Notes: generated by a model from the letters alone, not told the origin. A stretch of 64,000 nucleotides of DNA from Dinghuibacter silviterrae (GCF_004366355.1 NZ_SODV01000001.1:1240001-1304000); one strand, 5' to 3'. Counted from the stretch's first letter, positions 16,744 through 26,260 are shown. Made by a program: numbers and translations.

Positions 16744-18822
16744 ATGTCGGTGTTTAACCAGTCGCGTCAGACGGTAGTCCGCTTCATATTTACCGCTGTT
16801 TTTTTCGTAATCATAGCCCGGCTATTTACGCTTCAGGTGATTTCCGGAAAATATCAGAAACTGGCTCAGGACAATGCACTCCTGAGACAGGTGGTGTATC
16901 CCAACCGGGGGATCATCTTTGACAAAAAAGGGAGAGCCATCCTGGACAATACGATCATGTACGACCTGACGGTGACGCCCGCCCAGGTCAAAGGAGTGGA
17001 CACCGCCTCGCTTTGCGCCATCCTGGGGATCGACACCGCTGAATTCCGGAGCCGGATTGTAAACGCCATTGTCAAAAACGGCCGCAGCCGTTCCTCTGTT
17101 TTCGAATCCCTGTTGTCTCCGGAGAAATACGCCCGCATCAGCGAAAGCCTTTTTAAATTCCAGCCCGCCTTCAACCTCCAGGAACGCCCTGTGCGGACGT
17201 ATCCGTATCATACCGCCGGCGCCCTGTTGGGTTACGTAGGCGAGGTAGATTCTGCCTTTATTCGCCGGCACGCGGAGCTGGGGTATCAGCCGGGCGACTA
17301 TGCCGGCCGGTCGGGTCTGGAGAACGCCTATGAGAAGGAACTCATGGGGCAACGCGGGATCCGCTTTCTCGTCAAGGACAACCTCAACCGTCCCCAGGGT
17401 TCTTATGCAGGGGGCGCCTTCGACACGCCCGCCATTGCCGGGAAAAACCTCTACACCTCCATCGACGTAGACCTGCAACAATTTGGAGAGAAGCTGATGA
17501 CGAACAAGGTGGGCTCGATCGTTGCCATAGACCCCACTACCGGCGGTATCCTCGCCCTCGTCAGCAGTCCTACCTTTGACCCCAACGACCTGACCGGTCC
17601 CGACCGGAATAAGCATTTTTCCGAGATGTATCAGGATCCCGCCCTGCCGATGTATAACCGGGCGATCCAGGCGACCTATCCTCCCGGGTCCACCTTTAAA
17701 CCCCTGGATGCACTGGTGGCGCTCGACAACAACGTGATCACGCCTTCCTTCGGGGTGGACTGTCTCGGCTGGTACTATGGCTGTGGGACACCCCGTAAAT
17801 GCCTGGAGAAAAACCCCGGTCACGGCCGAAACCTGACCCTGGCCATCACCCATTCCTGCAATACCTTTTTCTTCACCGTTTTCCGGATGATCGTCGACCA
17901 GCACGGGGACGTCGAAAATGGGTTGATGGGCTGGAAAGGATATATGAACTCCTTTGGACTGGGTCACCGGCTGGGCATCGACCTTCCCGGTGAAAACACC
18001 GGTAATATCCCGGACACGTCGCATTTCAACAAGGTCTTTGGCCGCCGTCGCTGGAATTCCTGCACCCTGGTGTCCCTGGGTATCGGGCAGGGCGAAACCA
18101 CCGAAACACCCATGCAAATAGCCAACAGCATGTGTCTGATCGGCAACAAGGGATACTATTATACACCCCATATCGTAGACAGCATTTCCGAGGGCGATAC
18201 CGTGCTCGACAAATACCGCGTAAAACACGTCACTACGCATATCCCCGACGACATCTTTGAGAAAGTCAAGGATGGGATGCAGGGCGTGGTGGAAGAAGGT
18301 ACGGGTCAACAGGCGCAGGTCCCCGGCATCATTGTTTGTGGAAAGACGGGTACGGCCCAGAACTCCTATAAGGGGGTGCAACAAAAAGACCACGCGCTCT
18401 TTGCCGCCTTTGCGCCGAAGGACAACCCCAGGATCGCCATCGTGGTCATTTGCGAGAACTCCGGTATGGGGGGCAACTCCGCCGCCCCTATCGCCGGTTT
18501 GATGATCGAAAAATACCTCAAGGACAGCATCGCCGATAACCGCAAAGCGATGATGGACCGGTTGATCAGCACCAACCTCATTCCTCCGCGCATCTACGAA
18601 GCAAGGGACTCGCTGGCAAAACTGAGGGCGCTCCGGGCCGCGCAGAAGAAGGAAGAAGAAGACAGCCTGCCGTCTGCGTCGGATGAGGTACCACAACCGG
18701 CGGCGCCCGCCGCCGCCCCGGCGAAAGCGCCGGCCAGGCACGATACCACCCGGCGCAAGGATACCACCCCGGTGGCCCTTTTAAACGAGGAGAAAAAGAA
18801 TAAACCCCGTACCGGCCGATGA
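16744..18822 (+). CDS. mrdA: Penicillin-binding protein 2 (elongation transpeptidase)
   Basis: A class B transpeptidase that cross-links peptidoglycan during elongation. The 692-residue protein has one N-terminal membrane helix (about 12-30), a pedestal domain (YPNRGIIFDKKGRAILDN) and a transpeptidase domain with all three catalytic motifs: Ser316-Thr-Phe-Lys, Ser371-Cys-Asn and Lys534-Thr-Gly. The C-terminal ~80 residues are a low-complexity Ala/Pro/Lys tail beyond the normal domain end. Its stop overlaps the rodA start by 4 nt, so it is translationally coupled to its glycosyltransferase partner. Confidence 0.96.
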   Translation: MSVFNQSRQTVVRFIFTAVFFVIIARLFTLQVISGKYQKLAQDNALLRQVVYPNRGIIFDKKGRAILDNTIMYDLTVTPAQVKGVDTASLCAILGIDTAEFRSRIVNAIVKNGRSRSSVFESLLSPEKYARISESLFKFQPAFNLQERPVRTYPYHTAGALLGYVGEVDSAFIRRHAELGYQPGDYAGRSGLENAYEKELMGQRGIRFLVKDNLNRPQGSYAGGAFDTPAIAGKNLYTSIDVDLQQFGEKLMTNKVGSIVAIDPTTGGILALVSSPTFDPNDLTGPDRNKHFSEMYQDPALPMYNRAIQATYPPGSTFKPLDALVALDNNVITPSFGVDCLGWYYGCGTPRKCLEKNPGHGRNLTLAITHSCNTFFFTVFRMIVDQHGDVENGLMGWKGYMNSFGLGHRLGIDLPGENTGNIPDTSHFNKVFGRRRWNSCTLVSLGIGQGETTETPMQIANSMCLIGNKGYYYTPHIVDSISEGDTVLDKYRVKHVTTHIPDDIFEKVKDGMQGVVEEGTGQQAQVPGIIVCGKTGTAQNSYKGVQQKDHALFAAFAPKDNPRIAIVVICENSGMGGNSAAPIAGLMIEKYLKDSIADNRKAMMDRLISTNLIPPRIYEARDSLAKLRALRAAQKKEEEDSLPSASDEVPQPAAPAAAPAKAPARHDTTRRKDTTPVALLNEEKKNKPRTGR

Positions 18823-20192
18823 ATACGAACGCCAAAAACCCCAGCATCGCCAAGGGCGTCGACAGCCTTACCATCTGGCTGTTCTTTCTGATCGCCCTGA
18901 TCGGCGTCCTGTCCATCTTTGCCGTGGAATACCGGGAAGGGGATAACATCGTCCAGAACCTTTTGGGGTTGAAAAAAGAATACTCCAAGCAATTGTTTTA
19001 CCTCGGCATCTATAGCATCCTGGGGGTGATCATCCTGCTGACCGATTCCAAGATATTCACGACCATGGCCAACCTGCTGTACGCCTTTGGGATCGTACTG
19101 TTGTTCGCCACGTTTGTACCCGGCCTGGGGCGCAGCGTCAATGGATCACACTCCTGGATCGCCCTGGGGGGCGGGTTCAACCTCCAACCCGCGGAGTTCT
19201 GTAAGATTTTTACCCTCCTGGCGCTTGCCAAATACATATCACGGATCGAGACCCATTTCGACCAGTTCCGGTCACAGGTCATCGCGGCGGGGATCATCGT
19301 ACTGCCCGCCCTCATCACGATCGGGCAAAACGAAACCGGGCTGGCGTTGGTTTATTTTTCCCTCTTTATACCCATGTACCGGGAAGGGCTGCCGCCTTCG
19401 GTCCTGATCGTCGGTTTTGCCCTGGGCGTCCTTGCGGTCATGACGCTGGTCCTGGAAAAGTATGTTCTCTTAGCCGTCCTGACCTGTGTGGCCGTGTTGT
19501 CGATCATCCTGCTCCGGAAGCAGTTCAAACGGAACCGCAACCTGCTTTCGGTCATTATTGCGTCCTGGCTTGTCGCTTCCGCGGTGTCGGTTTTTGTGGT
19601 GCCCTATGTCTTCGACAACGTCCTCCAGGAGTACCAGGCCCGGCGTATTTATAGTCTCGTGGGGAAGGACTATGTTCGTCACCGTGGCGCCCACACGACG
19701 GCTACACCTTCCGAAGAAGAGCTCAAACACCGGCACCAGGTGGCCGCCCAAAGCACCGACTACAACGTCAAACAGTCCAAAATAGCCATCGGCTCGGGCG
19801 GCGTGCTCGGCAAAGGCTACCTCAAGGGCACGCAAACGCGCTACGACTTTGTCCCGGAACAAAGCACCGACTTTATTTTTTGTACGATCGGGGAGGACTT
19901 CGGTTTTGCCGGCTGCGTCGTCCTGCTGGGGCTATACCTTCTCCTGCTTTGGCATATCGTCAACATCGCCGAGCGCCAGCGAAGCGTTTTTTCCCGCGTA
20001 TATGCGTACGGGGTGGCCAGCATCATCTTTTTTCACATAGCCGTCAACGTGTGTATGACGATCGGGCTTGCCCCCGTGATCGGGATCCCGCTGCCCCTGA
20101 TGAGTTATGGGGGATCGTCCCTGCTGACCTTTACGATCCTGATCTTTGTCATGATCCGGCTGGACGCCGACAGGCACATCATCCTGAGATAG
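18819..20192 (+). CDS. rodA: SEDS-family peptidoglycan polymerase RodA
   Basis: A 457-residue inner-membrane glycosyltransferase that polymerises lipid II with PBP2. Hydrophobic helices run throughout, with family signatures GRSVNGSHSWIALGGGFNLQPAEF, ILPALITIGQNETGLALVYF and, at the C-terminus, PVIGIPLPLMSYGGSSLLT. A long hydrophilic loop around residues 275-340 (YQARRIYSLVGKDYVRHRGA onwards) lies between helices, where SEDS proteins keep their large periplasmic loop. It is the last gene of the mre operon. Confidence 0.95.
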   Translation: MNTNAKNPSIAKGVDSLTIWLFFLIALIGVLSIFAVEYREGDNIVQNLLGLKKEYSKQLFYLGIYSILGVIILLTDSKIFTTMANLLYAFGIVLLFATFVPGLGRSVNGSHSWIALGGGFNLQPAEFCKIFTLLALAKYISRIETHFDQFRSQVIAAGIIVLPALITIGQNETGLALVYFSLFIPMYREGLPPSVLIVGFALGVLAVMTLVLEKYVLLAVLTCVAVLSIILLRKQFKRNRNLLSVIIASWLVASAVSVFVVPYVFDNVLQEYQARRIYSLVGKDYVRHRGAHTTATPSEEELKHRHQVAAQSTDYNVKQSKIAIGSGGVLGKGYLKGTQTRYDFVPEQSTDFIFCTIGEDFGFAGCVVLLGLYLLLLWHIVNIAERQRSVFSRVYAYGVASIIFFHIAVNVCMTIGLAPVIGIPLPLMSYGGSSLLTFTILIFVMIRLDADRHIILR

Positions 20193-20199
20193 TTCGCCG

Positions 20200-20207
20200 T
20201 ACCTTTG
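20200..20207 (+). promoter_or_regulatory. -7 element TACCTTTG upstream of the MBL-fold gene
   Basis: TACCTTTG matches TAnnTTTG, lies just after the rodA stop and ends 6 nt before the ATG at 20214. It suggests the hydrolase has its own promoter, separate from the mre operon. Confidence 0.5.
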
Positions 20208-20213
20208 CGGGCT

Positions 20214-20975
20214 ATGAAGATCATCCCTCTTATGGAAGGTGCTTTCAGCATCGATCATACCAAGCGCTTTGTCCCCTTTGACGTGCGGCATGATGACCTG
20301 CAGCAGCGCCCGGTGGGTTCGCTGTTGGTCGAGATCCAGCCTTTTGTGGTCATAACGGATACGGATATCCTATTGTTGGATGCCGGTCTCGGGTACCGGA
20401 CCCGGGACGGTATCCTCCAGATCCAGCGCAACCTGTCGGAGGCAGGGATCAATTCCATGGACGTCACGAAAGTGTTGATGAGCCATTTGCACAAGGATCA
20501 TGCGGGTGGTATTGCGAGCAAAGACCCGGCGACCGGCGCCTATACGCTCAACTTCCCGTCGGCCGAGTACTACGTGCAAAGCAGGGAACTTGCCTACGCC
20601 CTTGAAAAAGGAGCGCCTTCTTATATAGCTGAAGAACTACATCCTTTGGAAGGCACGGACCGCGTCGTGTTGCTGGACGCCGACGAAGGCACTATCGGCC
20701 CTTCCATACGCTTTAAGGTCACCGGCGGGCACTCCCCATTTCACCAGGTCTTTTGGATAGAAGAAGGTGGGCAAACGGTGTTTTTTGGGGGGGACGACGC
20801 CCCCCAGCTTTCCCAGATGAAAAACCGTTTCATTGCCAAATACGACTATGACGGGAAGAAATGCATGGAATTAAGGAGACAATGGTGGCAGGAAGGGGGG
20901 GAAAAACACTGGACGTTTTTATTCTACCATGACGTCAAGTATCCTATTGTTCAATCAGGAACTAACAACAGTTAG
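20214..20975 (+). CDS. MBL-fold metallo-hydrolase
   Basis: A 253-residue metallo-beta-lactamase-fold protein. The zinc motif HxHxDH is seen as LMSHLHKDHAGG; later ligands are suggested by VTGGHSPFHQVFWIE and FFGGDDAPQ. No signal peptide is seen, so it is probably cytoplasmic. The substrate cannot be read: the superfamily includes lactonases, glyoxalases and esterases. The ATG at 20214 (MKIIPLMEG) is preferred over an in-frame codon 9 nt upstream that overlaps the -7 element. Confidence 0.85.
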   Translation: MKIIPLMEGAFSIDHTKRFVPFDVRHDDLQQRPVGSLLVEIQPFVVITDTDILLLDAGLGYRTRDGILQIQRNLSEAGINSMDVTKVLMSHLHKDHAGGIASKDPATGAYTLNFPSAEYYVQSRELAYALEKGAPSYIAEELHPLEGTDRVVLLDADEGTIGPSIRFKVTGGHSPFHQVFWIEEGGQTVFFGGDDAPQLSQMKNRFIAKYDYDGKKCMELRRQWWQEGGEKHWTFLFYHDVKYPIVQSGTNNS

Positions 20976-21184
20976 TGTGCTAAATCCTTTTCTGGAGCGA
21001 ACTGTAGCGCTTGGCCCGTTCATGGAAAAAAATAGGCCAACCCTAGAAAGAGTCGGCCGTTGCTAACCTATGAAAAACACCTATATGCAAATGTATGGAA
21101 AAAATAATTTAGTTTCCAAAAATTGCTAATGGAATTAACCAGTCAATTTGCAGGCTGGCAGACGGTAAAAACAGCTGGAAATGA

Positions 21185-21205
21185 ACCCCAAAGGGGTAAT
21201 TTTTG
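21185..21205 (+). terminator. Possible small terminator in the 20976-21258 gap
   Basis: ACCCC-AAA-GGGGT is followed by AATTTTTG. The 5-bp stem is short, so this is a weak candidate end for the MBL transcript. The rest of this 283-bp gap is AT-rich and shows nothing else I can support. Confidence 0.3.
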
Positions 21206-21258
21206 ATAAACGGATTTTCACCCGTTCTTTACCAAAATTAACCTATCGCCCGGAAAGG

Positions 21259-21693
21259 TTAGAACCCTCTTCTGAGCCCGGGGCGGGCGCCCGGATTGAT
21301 GCGTTGGAAATGCTGTTGGATCAGCAGTTGGTTGAAGTCGTGTTCGGACTGGAAAACGTATTTCGACCTGTTCAGGCCAATCACACCGGTAAATTGCGGC
21401 AGGTATCTTTTCCGAACATCCACCATGGCTTCCTGCCGGGTGAGCTCGTCTAAGCCCTTATTGGTGACCACCCCGTGTAATTCTTTCTGGTATTGGTAGT
21501 ACAAAGGCCAGAATTGGTTGGCTTCCGCCTGGGTCAGGTTCAGCCGCTGGGCGATAAAGGTGATCTTTAGCGACTCTATCCTTTGCAGTCTCGCCTGCCT
21601 GACAGCCGGGTCCTCCTGGGGAGGAACCTGGGCCATCGCGGGAGCAAGGCGGATCACCGTTAAGAGTAATAAGGATAAGAGGCACTTCTTCAT
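21259..21693 (-). CDS. Spy/CpxP/CnrX-like periplasmic protein
   Basis: A 144-residue protein with a signal peptide (MKKCLLSLLLLTVIRLAPAMAQ). Its all-helical, charged body contains the LTxxQ-like stretch LNLTQAEANQFWPLYYQYQKEL and a paired helix RQEAMVDVRKRYLPQFTGVIG, as in periplasmic heavy-metal sensor and chaperone families. Such proteins bind misfolded proteins or metals in the periplasm and often control envelope-stress sigma factors. It is the last of three reverse-strand genes, 15 bp after the anti-sigma-like gene, which supports a sensing role in that module. Confidence 0.75.
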   Translation of the reverse strand: MKKCLLSLLLLTVIRLAPAMAQVPPQEDPAVRQARLQRIESLKITFIAQRLNLTQAEANQFWPLYYQYQKELHGVVTNKGLDELTRQEAMVDVRKRYLPQFTGVIGLNRSKYVFQSEHDFNQLLIQQHFQRINPGARPGLRRGF

Positions 21694-21708
21694 GGTCCTG
21701 TTTGTTGT

Positions 21709-22569
21709 TTATTCTGAAGCCTTACTGTTGTTATCATCCACCTTAACGTTGTCCCCCGGAATTCCGTTAGGTAAATCGTCCGCTTCGCTGGCGATCAGGT
21801 CGGCGTCGGCGACGTCGGCGTTGCTTTTCAGGTAGTCGACGATCGCCTGGTCCGAAATCTTGGCCAGGGCGTTGTTAAACTGCGCGGGTGTTTTCAGCGC
21901 GATACCGCTGGCCATATCATTGGGTCGTTGGTATATATGATAACCCCACACGGCACTCATCAATATGACACCAACGGTGACGGCTGCCGCCAGAAACTGG
22001 CGTACGGACAAGGTACGTACACTCAGCGGCACGACCTTGGCGGTCATCGCCGCGGCGATCTGCGAAGCCGGTGAAAACTGCTCGAAATAACCGGCCGGTA
22101 CGGTGCCCGGATAGGTTCTCGGCAAAGATGCCAGCCACGGAGACAGCTCCTGTAGCTCTTCATCGACATTTGCGGGCGCCGCTGCCTTTGCCAGGGCCAG
22201 CATGCGCTGTGGTAAACCATCAAAATATCCCTCCGGGATGCGATAGGTCGGTTGATCGCGGAGGTGTTCCAGGGTGTGCGGTGTCTCCGTCTCTTCCTCA
22301 CGGATTAAACGAAGCATTTTGTCCGCAAAACCCTCAAAATAGCCGGGCGGCGGGGCTTCAAAGGGATGCCGGTCCTTCAGACCGGTAGGCAGCATAGGAA
22401 CCGCTTCTTCTCCCATCTCCCCGTCCAGGTGCCGGACAAGCGCCAGCGCCTTTTCGGGGAAGTGTTCGAAGAATCCTTCCGGGACAGCCAAAGGATAGAC
22501 CGCGGATACCTCCGCGACCACCTTGGAAATCCCCCTCAATTCACGTCCTATGTCCTCACTATGTACCAT
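21709..22569 (-). CDS. Single-pass membrane protein with four PxGYF repeats, probable anti-sigma factor
   Basis: A 286-residue protein. Residues 1-185 are cytoplasmic-type and contain four copies of a motif close to P-x-G-[YF]-F-[ED]-x-[FL]: at about 25-46, 69-90, 108-128 and 153-175 (for example VPEGFFEHFPEKALALVR and IPEGYFDGLPQRMLALAK). One membrane helix follows at about 191-211, then a ~75-residue acidic C-terminal domain. Single PxGYF motifs are common in Bacteroidota anti-sigma-like proteins beside ECF sigma genes. It lies 34 bp after the sigma gene and 15 bp before the Spy-like gene. The anti-sigma role is inferred from topology and context. Confidence 0.7.
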   Translation of the reverse strand: MVHSEDIGRELRGISKVVAEVSAVYPLAVPEGFFEHFPEKALALVRHLDGEMGEEAVPMLPTGLKDRHPFEAPPPGYFEGFADKMLRLIREEETETPHTLEHLRDQPTYRIPEGYFDGLPQRMLALAKAAAPANVDEELQELSPWLASLPRTYPGTVPAGYFEQFSPASQIAAAMTAKVVPLSVRTLSVRQFLAAAVTVGVILMSAVWGYHIYQRPNDMASGIALKTPAQFNNALAKISDQAIVDYLKSNADVADADLIASEADDLPNGIPGDNVKVDDNNSKASE

Positions 22570-22603
22570 ACAACGAATTATGACTCCTGGATATTAGAAA
22601 AGT

Positions 22604-23155
22604 TTAATGGTTGAGCATAAACTCTTCAATTTTCTTGACGGCGTGGTGATAGCTGGCCTTGAGTGCCCCTTCGGACGTCTCAAGGACCCGGCTCATTTCT
22701 TCATAAGGCATTTCGTCATAATACCTTAAGTTAAAGACAAGGCGCTGTTTTTCCGGCAAGGTCTGAATGGCCAGTTGGAGCTTCCACTCCAGCTTCCCCG
22801 GGTCGAAATACCGGTCGGCCTTTAACTTATTACTCAAACCCGTCTCCACATCACTGAACGACACCCCCGCCCGCTTCTTCTGTTGTTCCAAAAAGGTCAA
22901 ACTCTCATTCGTCGCTATCCGGTACAACCAGGTATATAACTGGCTGTCTTCTCGAAAGTTGTCAAGGCTTTTCCAAACTTTTATACAGACGTTCTGGAGA
23001 ACGTCGTTGGCGTCATCATGGTCGACAACGATACGGCGGATGTGCCAGTACAATTTTTCCTGATACTTCCGCACAATCTGTGTAAACGCCGCCTCTTTGG
23101 TAGAAGGAGCCTTGAATTGCAGCAAAAGTTCTTTGTCATCGGCGATGGTGGCCAT
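22604..23155 (-). CDS. RNA polymerase ECF-type sigma-70 factor
   Basis: A 183-residue sigma factor. Region 2 (about 25-95) has VVDHDDANDVLQNVCIKVWKS and LYTWLYRIATNESLTFL. Region 4 (about 125-180) has LPEKQRLVFNLRYYDEMPYEEMS and a helix-turn-helix ending SEGALKASYHHAVKKIEEF. It starts at the ATG at 23155. It is the first gene of a three-gene unit with the anti-sigma-like and Spy-like proteins, so it likely drives an envelope-stress response and perhaps its own operon. Confidence 0.93.
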   Translation of the reverse strand: MATIADDKELLLQFKAPSTKEAAFTQIVRKYQEKLYWHIRRIVVDHDDANDVLQNVCIKVWKSLDNFREDSQLYTWLYRIATNESLTFLEQQKKRAGVSFSDVETGLSNKLKADRYFDPGKLEWKLQLAIQTLPEKQRLVFNLRYYDEMPYEEMSRVLETSEGALKASYHHAVKKIEEFMLNH

Positions 23156-23180
23156 GCATGCGGTTTAGTCCTTGCTAATA

Positions 23181-23210
23181 TATCCAATATCTCCGATTAT
23201 CAATTGGATA
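23181..23210 (-). promoter_or_regulatory. 8-bp inverted repeat upstream of the ECF sigma operon
   Basis: TATCCAAT and ATTGGATA are separated by 14 bp, 26-55 bp upstream of the sigma start codon. They could be an operator or a sigma-dependent control site. No TAnnTTTG element is evident in this leader. Confidence 0.3.
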
Positions 23211-23240
23211 GAGTTGGGAAAAACAAGTTTAATCGGACGC

Positions 23241-23270
23241 AAAAAGACCGCCTAAATAGCGGTCTCTTTT
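23241..23270 (-). terminator. Intrinsic terminator after the transketolase gene
   Basis: AGACCGC and GCGGTCT form a 7-bp stem with a 7-nt loop. On the reverse strand it is followed by a short T-run (TTTTTG). It lies about 20 bp beyond the transketolase stop and probably ends the reverse-strand sugar and phosphate block. T-rich sequence also follows on the plus strand. Confidence 0.7.
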
Positions 23271-23290
23271 AATATATACTTAATGTAGTT

Positions 23291-24253
23291 TTACTTCTTC
23301 TTCCGGATCAGGGCCTTTTCGGCGGCGGCGACGATGTTCACCGTGTCGAGACCATATTTAATCAGCAGGTCTTCCGGTGTACCGCTTTCCCCAAAGGTGT
23401 CATTTGTACCCACATACTCGATGGGAACCGGGAAGTGGCGGGCGGCGACCTGGGCGATGCTGTCCCCGAGACCGCCGATGATGTTGTGCTCCTCTGCGGT
23501 AACGGCGCACCCGGTCTTTTCTATGGAGCCCCTTACCGCTTCCACGTCCAGGGGTTTGATCGTGTGGATGTTGATCAGCTCCACGCTGATCCCTTTTTGC
23601 TCCAGGATCCGTCCGGCTTCGATGGCTTTCCAGACCAGGTGACCGCAGGCGAAGATGGAAATGTCCTTGCCTTCGGACAACACCTGGGCCTTGCCGATTT
23701 CAAACGGCTGGTCTACCGGGGTGAAGTTGGGCCATTTCGGACGGCCAAAACGCAAATATACCGGGCCTTCGTAGTCGGCGATGGCGATGGTGGCCGCCTT
23801 GGTCTGGTTGAAGTCACAGGGAACGATCACCGTCATGCCGGGGAGCATTTTCATCATCCCGATGTCTTCCAGGATCTGGTGGGTCGCCCCGTCTTCCCCA
23901 AGGGTAAGCCCCGCGTGGGAAGCGCATATCTTTACATTCTTGCCGGAATAGGCAACAGACTGGCGGATCTGGTCATACACACGGCCCGTACTGAAGTTGG
24001 CAAAAGTAGTGGTAAAAGGGATTTTGCCACCAATCGTCAAACCGGCGGCGATACCGATCATATTGGCTTCGGCGATACCAACCTGTATGAAACGTTCGGG
24101 GAATTCCTTTATAAAGGCCTGGAGCTTCATGGAACCCAGCAGGTCGGCCGTCAGGGCAACGACGTTGGGGTTCTTCCGTCCGAGTTCGAGAATCCCTTCT
24201 CCGAAACCCGACCGGGTATCTTTTTCGTTGAGTACCTGTATATCCTTTAGCAT
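23291..24253 (-). CDS. Transketolase, C-terminal half (split-type subunit)
   Basis: A 320-residue protein with the pyrimidine-binding and C-terminal domains of transketolase only: [20 protein letters not shown], the catalytic-Glu segment [31 protein letters not shown] and the C-terminal domain [15 protein letters not shown]. Full-length transketolase is over 600 residues; the thiamine diphosphate PP-binding half is absent. Many bacteria encode the halves as adjacent genes, but here the upstream neighbour is galE, so the N-terminal partner must lie elsewhere. The ATG at 24253 is chosen over an upstream TTG at 24280. Confidence 0.88.
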   Translation of the reverse strand: MLKDIQVLNEKDTRSGFGEGILELGRKNPNVVALTADLLGSMKLQAFIKEFPERFIQVGIAEANMIGIAAGLTIGGKIPFTTTFANFSTGRVYDQIRQSVAYSGKNVKICASHAGLTLGEDGATHQILEDIGMMKMLPGMTVIVPCDFNQTKAATIAIADYEGPVYLRFGRPKWPNFTPVDQPFEIGKAQVLSEGKDISIFACGHLVWKAIEAGRILEQKGISVELINIHTIKPLDVEAVRGSIEKTGCAVTAEEHNIIGGLGDSIAQVAARHFPVPIEYVGTNDTFGESGTPEDLLIKYGLDTVNIVAAAEKALIRKKK

Positions 24254-24277
24254 GCGCAGTTCAAGGTTTTTGCTTCG

Positions 24278-24285
24278 CAAACCTA
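24278..24285 (-). promoter_or_regulatory. -7 element TAGGTTTG upstream of the transketolase subunit
   Basis: TAGGTTTG on the reverse strand matches TAnnTTTG and ends 24 nt before the ATG at 24253, giving a short normal leader. It suggests separate expression from galE. Confidence 0.45.
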
Positions 24286-24308
24286 CGTTAAACGAAGCAC
24301 AATTGTCG

Positions 24309-25364
24309 CTAGTTGAGCTGGAAATTCTGGCTGGTGTGGAGGGTTTTGTCTTCTTTTAGCTTCAATTCCCACGCCCAGGCGGTCCGCATCATGTCTTCCA
24401 GGTTATACTGGATGACCCAGCCCAGCCCTGTAACGGCCTTGTCGTTGTTGGCGTATATGGCGATGACGTCTCCCGGACGACGGGGGCCCAGGGTATAATT
24501 GAGCTTTACACCGCTGACTTTTTCAAAAGCCTTGATGGCTTCCAGGACGGTGACCCCGTTGCCGGTACCCAGGTTGAATACCTCTACGGGTTGCTCATTT
24601 TTCCCTGCCAGCATATAGTTCACGGCAAGTGTGTGGGCATGGGCAATGTCACTCACATGGATAAAGTCACGCAGACAGCTACCGTCCCGGGTATCGTAGT
24701 CCGTCCCATACACCTGCATGGACGGGATCTTCCCGATGGCGGTCTGGGTGATGGCCGGGACGAGGTTTGCGGGCTTGCCCAGCGGCAGCTCCCCGATGGC
24801 TATGGAAGGGTGGGCGCCCACGGGATTGAAATACCGGAGCAGGATCGACTTGATCGTACCTGTCTTTGCAAAATCCTCGATGATCCGTTCCCCCATCTGC
24901 TTGGTGGCCCCGTAGGGAGATTCCGCGGGCTTTTGAGGCGTTTCCTCCGTCACAGGGATGTGGTCGGGGTTCCCGTACACGGTGCACGAAGACGAAAACA
25001 CGAAGTGCGGTATCTGGAATTCCTTGGTACACTTCAGCAGGTTAACCAAAGACTGGAGGTTATTCTCATAATACGCCAGGGGCTCCGCAACCGATTCTCC
25101 GACGGCTTTGTAGGCAGCGAAATGGATGATGGCGGTGATGTCCCGGTTTTCCTGAAAAACCGCTACCGTATCGTCATAGCTGCAAAGGTCGACCTTGTAA
25201 TTCTTGACCTTTTTGCCGGTGATCTTCTCAATGCCCGCGAGCAGTTGGGGCGTCGACCGGGAGTTGTTGTCGACGGATACGACATCATACCCGTTTTCGA
25301 TAAGGTCGACGATCGTGTGCGCTCCGATGTAGCCGCATCCCCCTGTGACTAGGATTTTTTGCAT
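24309..25364 (-). CDS. galE: UDP-glucose 4-epimerase
   Basis: Interconverts UDP-glucose and UDP-galactose using bound NAD. This extended short-chain dehydrogenase of 351 residues has the Rossmann motif [16 protein letters not shown]. Catalytic residues appear as SSSCTVYG and the YxxxK motif YGATKQMGE; the substrate-loop pattern [11 protein letters not shown] is diagnostic. It lies 32 bp downstream of rfbA on the same strand, forming a sugar-nucleotide pair that would feed surface polysaccharide synthesis. Confidence 0.96.
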   Translation of the reverse strand: MQKILVTGGCGYIGAHTIVDLIENGYDVVSVDNNSRSTPQLLAGIEKITGKKVKNYKVDLCSYDDTVAVFQENRDITAIIHFAAYKAVGESVAEPLAYYENNLQSLVNLLKCTKEFQIPHFVFSSSCTVYGNPDHIPVTEETPQKPAESPYGATKQMGERIIEDFAKTGTIKSILLRYFNPVGAHPSIAIGELPLGKPANLVPAITQTAIGKIPSMQVYGTDYDTRDGSCLRDFIHVSDIAHAHTLAVNYMLAGKNEQPVEVFNLGTGNGVTVLEAIKAFEKVSGVKLNYTLGPRRPGDVIAIYANNDKAVTGLGWVIQYNLEDMMRTAWAWELKLKEDKTLHTSQNFQLN

Positions 25365-25396
25365 AACCAGATACGTAATTTATGGTCGAAGATACG

Positions 25397-26260
25397 TTAT
25401 TTCTCCAGGAGCCCCATGAGGTATTGCCCGTAACCGCTCTTCAACAGGGGCTGTGCGATGGTAACCAACTGATCCTTGGTGATGAAGCCCTTGTGGTAAG
25501 CGATCTCCTCTATACACGCGATCTTGATCCCCTGCCGTTGTTCGATGACCTGGACGAACTGCGACGCCTGCATCAGTGAATCAAAGGTCCCGGTGTCCAG
25601 CCAGGCGGTGCCCCGGTCCAGGATCGACACCTTTAACCGGCCCCGTTCCAGGTAGACTTTGTTGACGTCCGTAATTTCGTATTCTCCGCGGGCCGAAGGC
25701 TTCAGGTTTTCAGCGATCGAAACGACCTCGTTGTCATAGAAATAAAGACCGGGTACCGCAAAATTGCTCTTGGGTTGTTTGGGCTTTTCCTCGATGGAAA
25801 CAGCCTTCATCTTGTCGTCAAAAGCAACGACCCCGTACCGTTCCGGATCGCTCACGTGGTAAGCGTATATGATTCCTCCATCGGGATTGGTGTTCCCCGC
25901 CAGCAGTTTCCCCAGTCCCGCTCCGTAAAAAATATTATCCCCTAACACGAGGGCTACCTTATCATCGCCGATAAAGGATTTACCGATGACAAAGGCTTGC
26001 GCCAGGCCATTGGGCACCGCCTGTTCTGCGTAGGAAAAAGATAGCCCCAGGCTATGGCCGTCCCCCAGCAGCCGTTTAAACATGGGTAAGTCATGAGGGG
26101 TCGAGATGATCAGGATCTCCCGTATCCCGGCAAGCATCAGGGTCGACAAGGGGTAATAAATCATCGGCTTGTCGTAGATCGGCATGATCTGCTTGCTGAT
26201 GGCGTAGGTGATGGGATGGAGTCTTGTTCCTGAGCCTCCGGCTAAAATGATCCCCTTCAT
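25397..26260 (-). CDS. rfbA: Glucose-1-phosphate thymidylyltransferase
   Basis: Makes dTDP-glucose from glucose-1-phosphate and dTTP, the first step to dTDP-rhamnose and related sugars. The 287-residue protein has the nucleotidyl-transfer motif [18 protein letters not shown], then [42 protein letters not shown] and the C-terminal [13 protein letters not shown]. The other rml genes are not in this window, so its product must be used with enzymes encoded elsewhere. It is followed by galE. Confidence 0.96.
   Translation of the reverse strand: MKGIILAGGSGTRLHPITYAISKQIMPIYDKPMIYYPLSTLMLAGIREILIISTPHDLPMFKRLLGDGHSLGLSFSYAEQAVPNGLAQAFVIGKSFIGDDKVALVLGDNIFYGAGLGKLLAGNTNPDGGIIYAYHVSDPERYGVVAFDDKMKAVSIEEKPKQPKSNFAVPGLYFYDNEVVSIAENLKPSARGEYEITDVNKVYLERGRLKVSILDRGTAWLDTGTFDSLMQASQFVQVIEQRQGIKIACIEEIAYHKGFITKDQLVTIAQPLLKSGYGQYLMGLLEK

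Noticed and set aside
16822-18741. Antisense frame of 639 codons opposite the PBP2 gene
   Set aside because: The sense strand has all three transpeptidase motifs; the antisense product has no recognisable domain.
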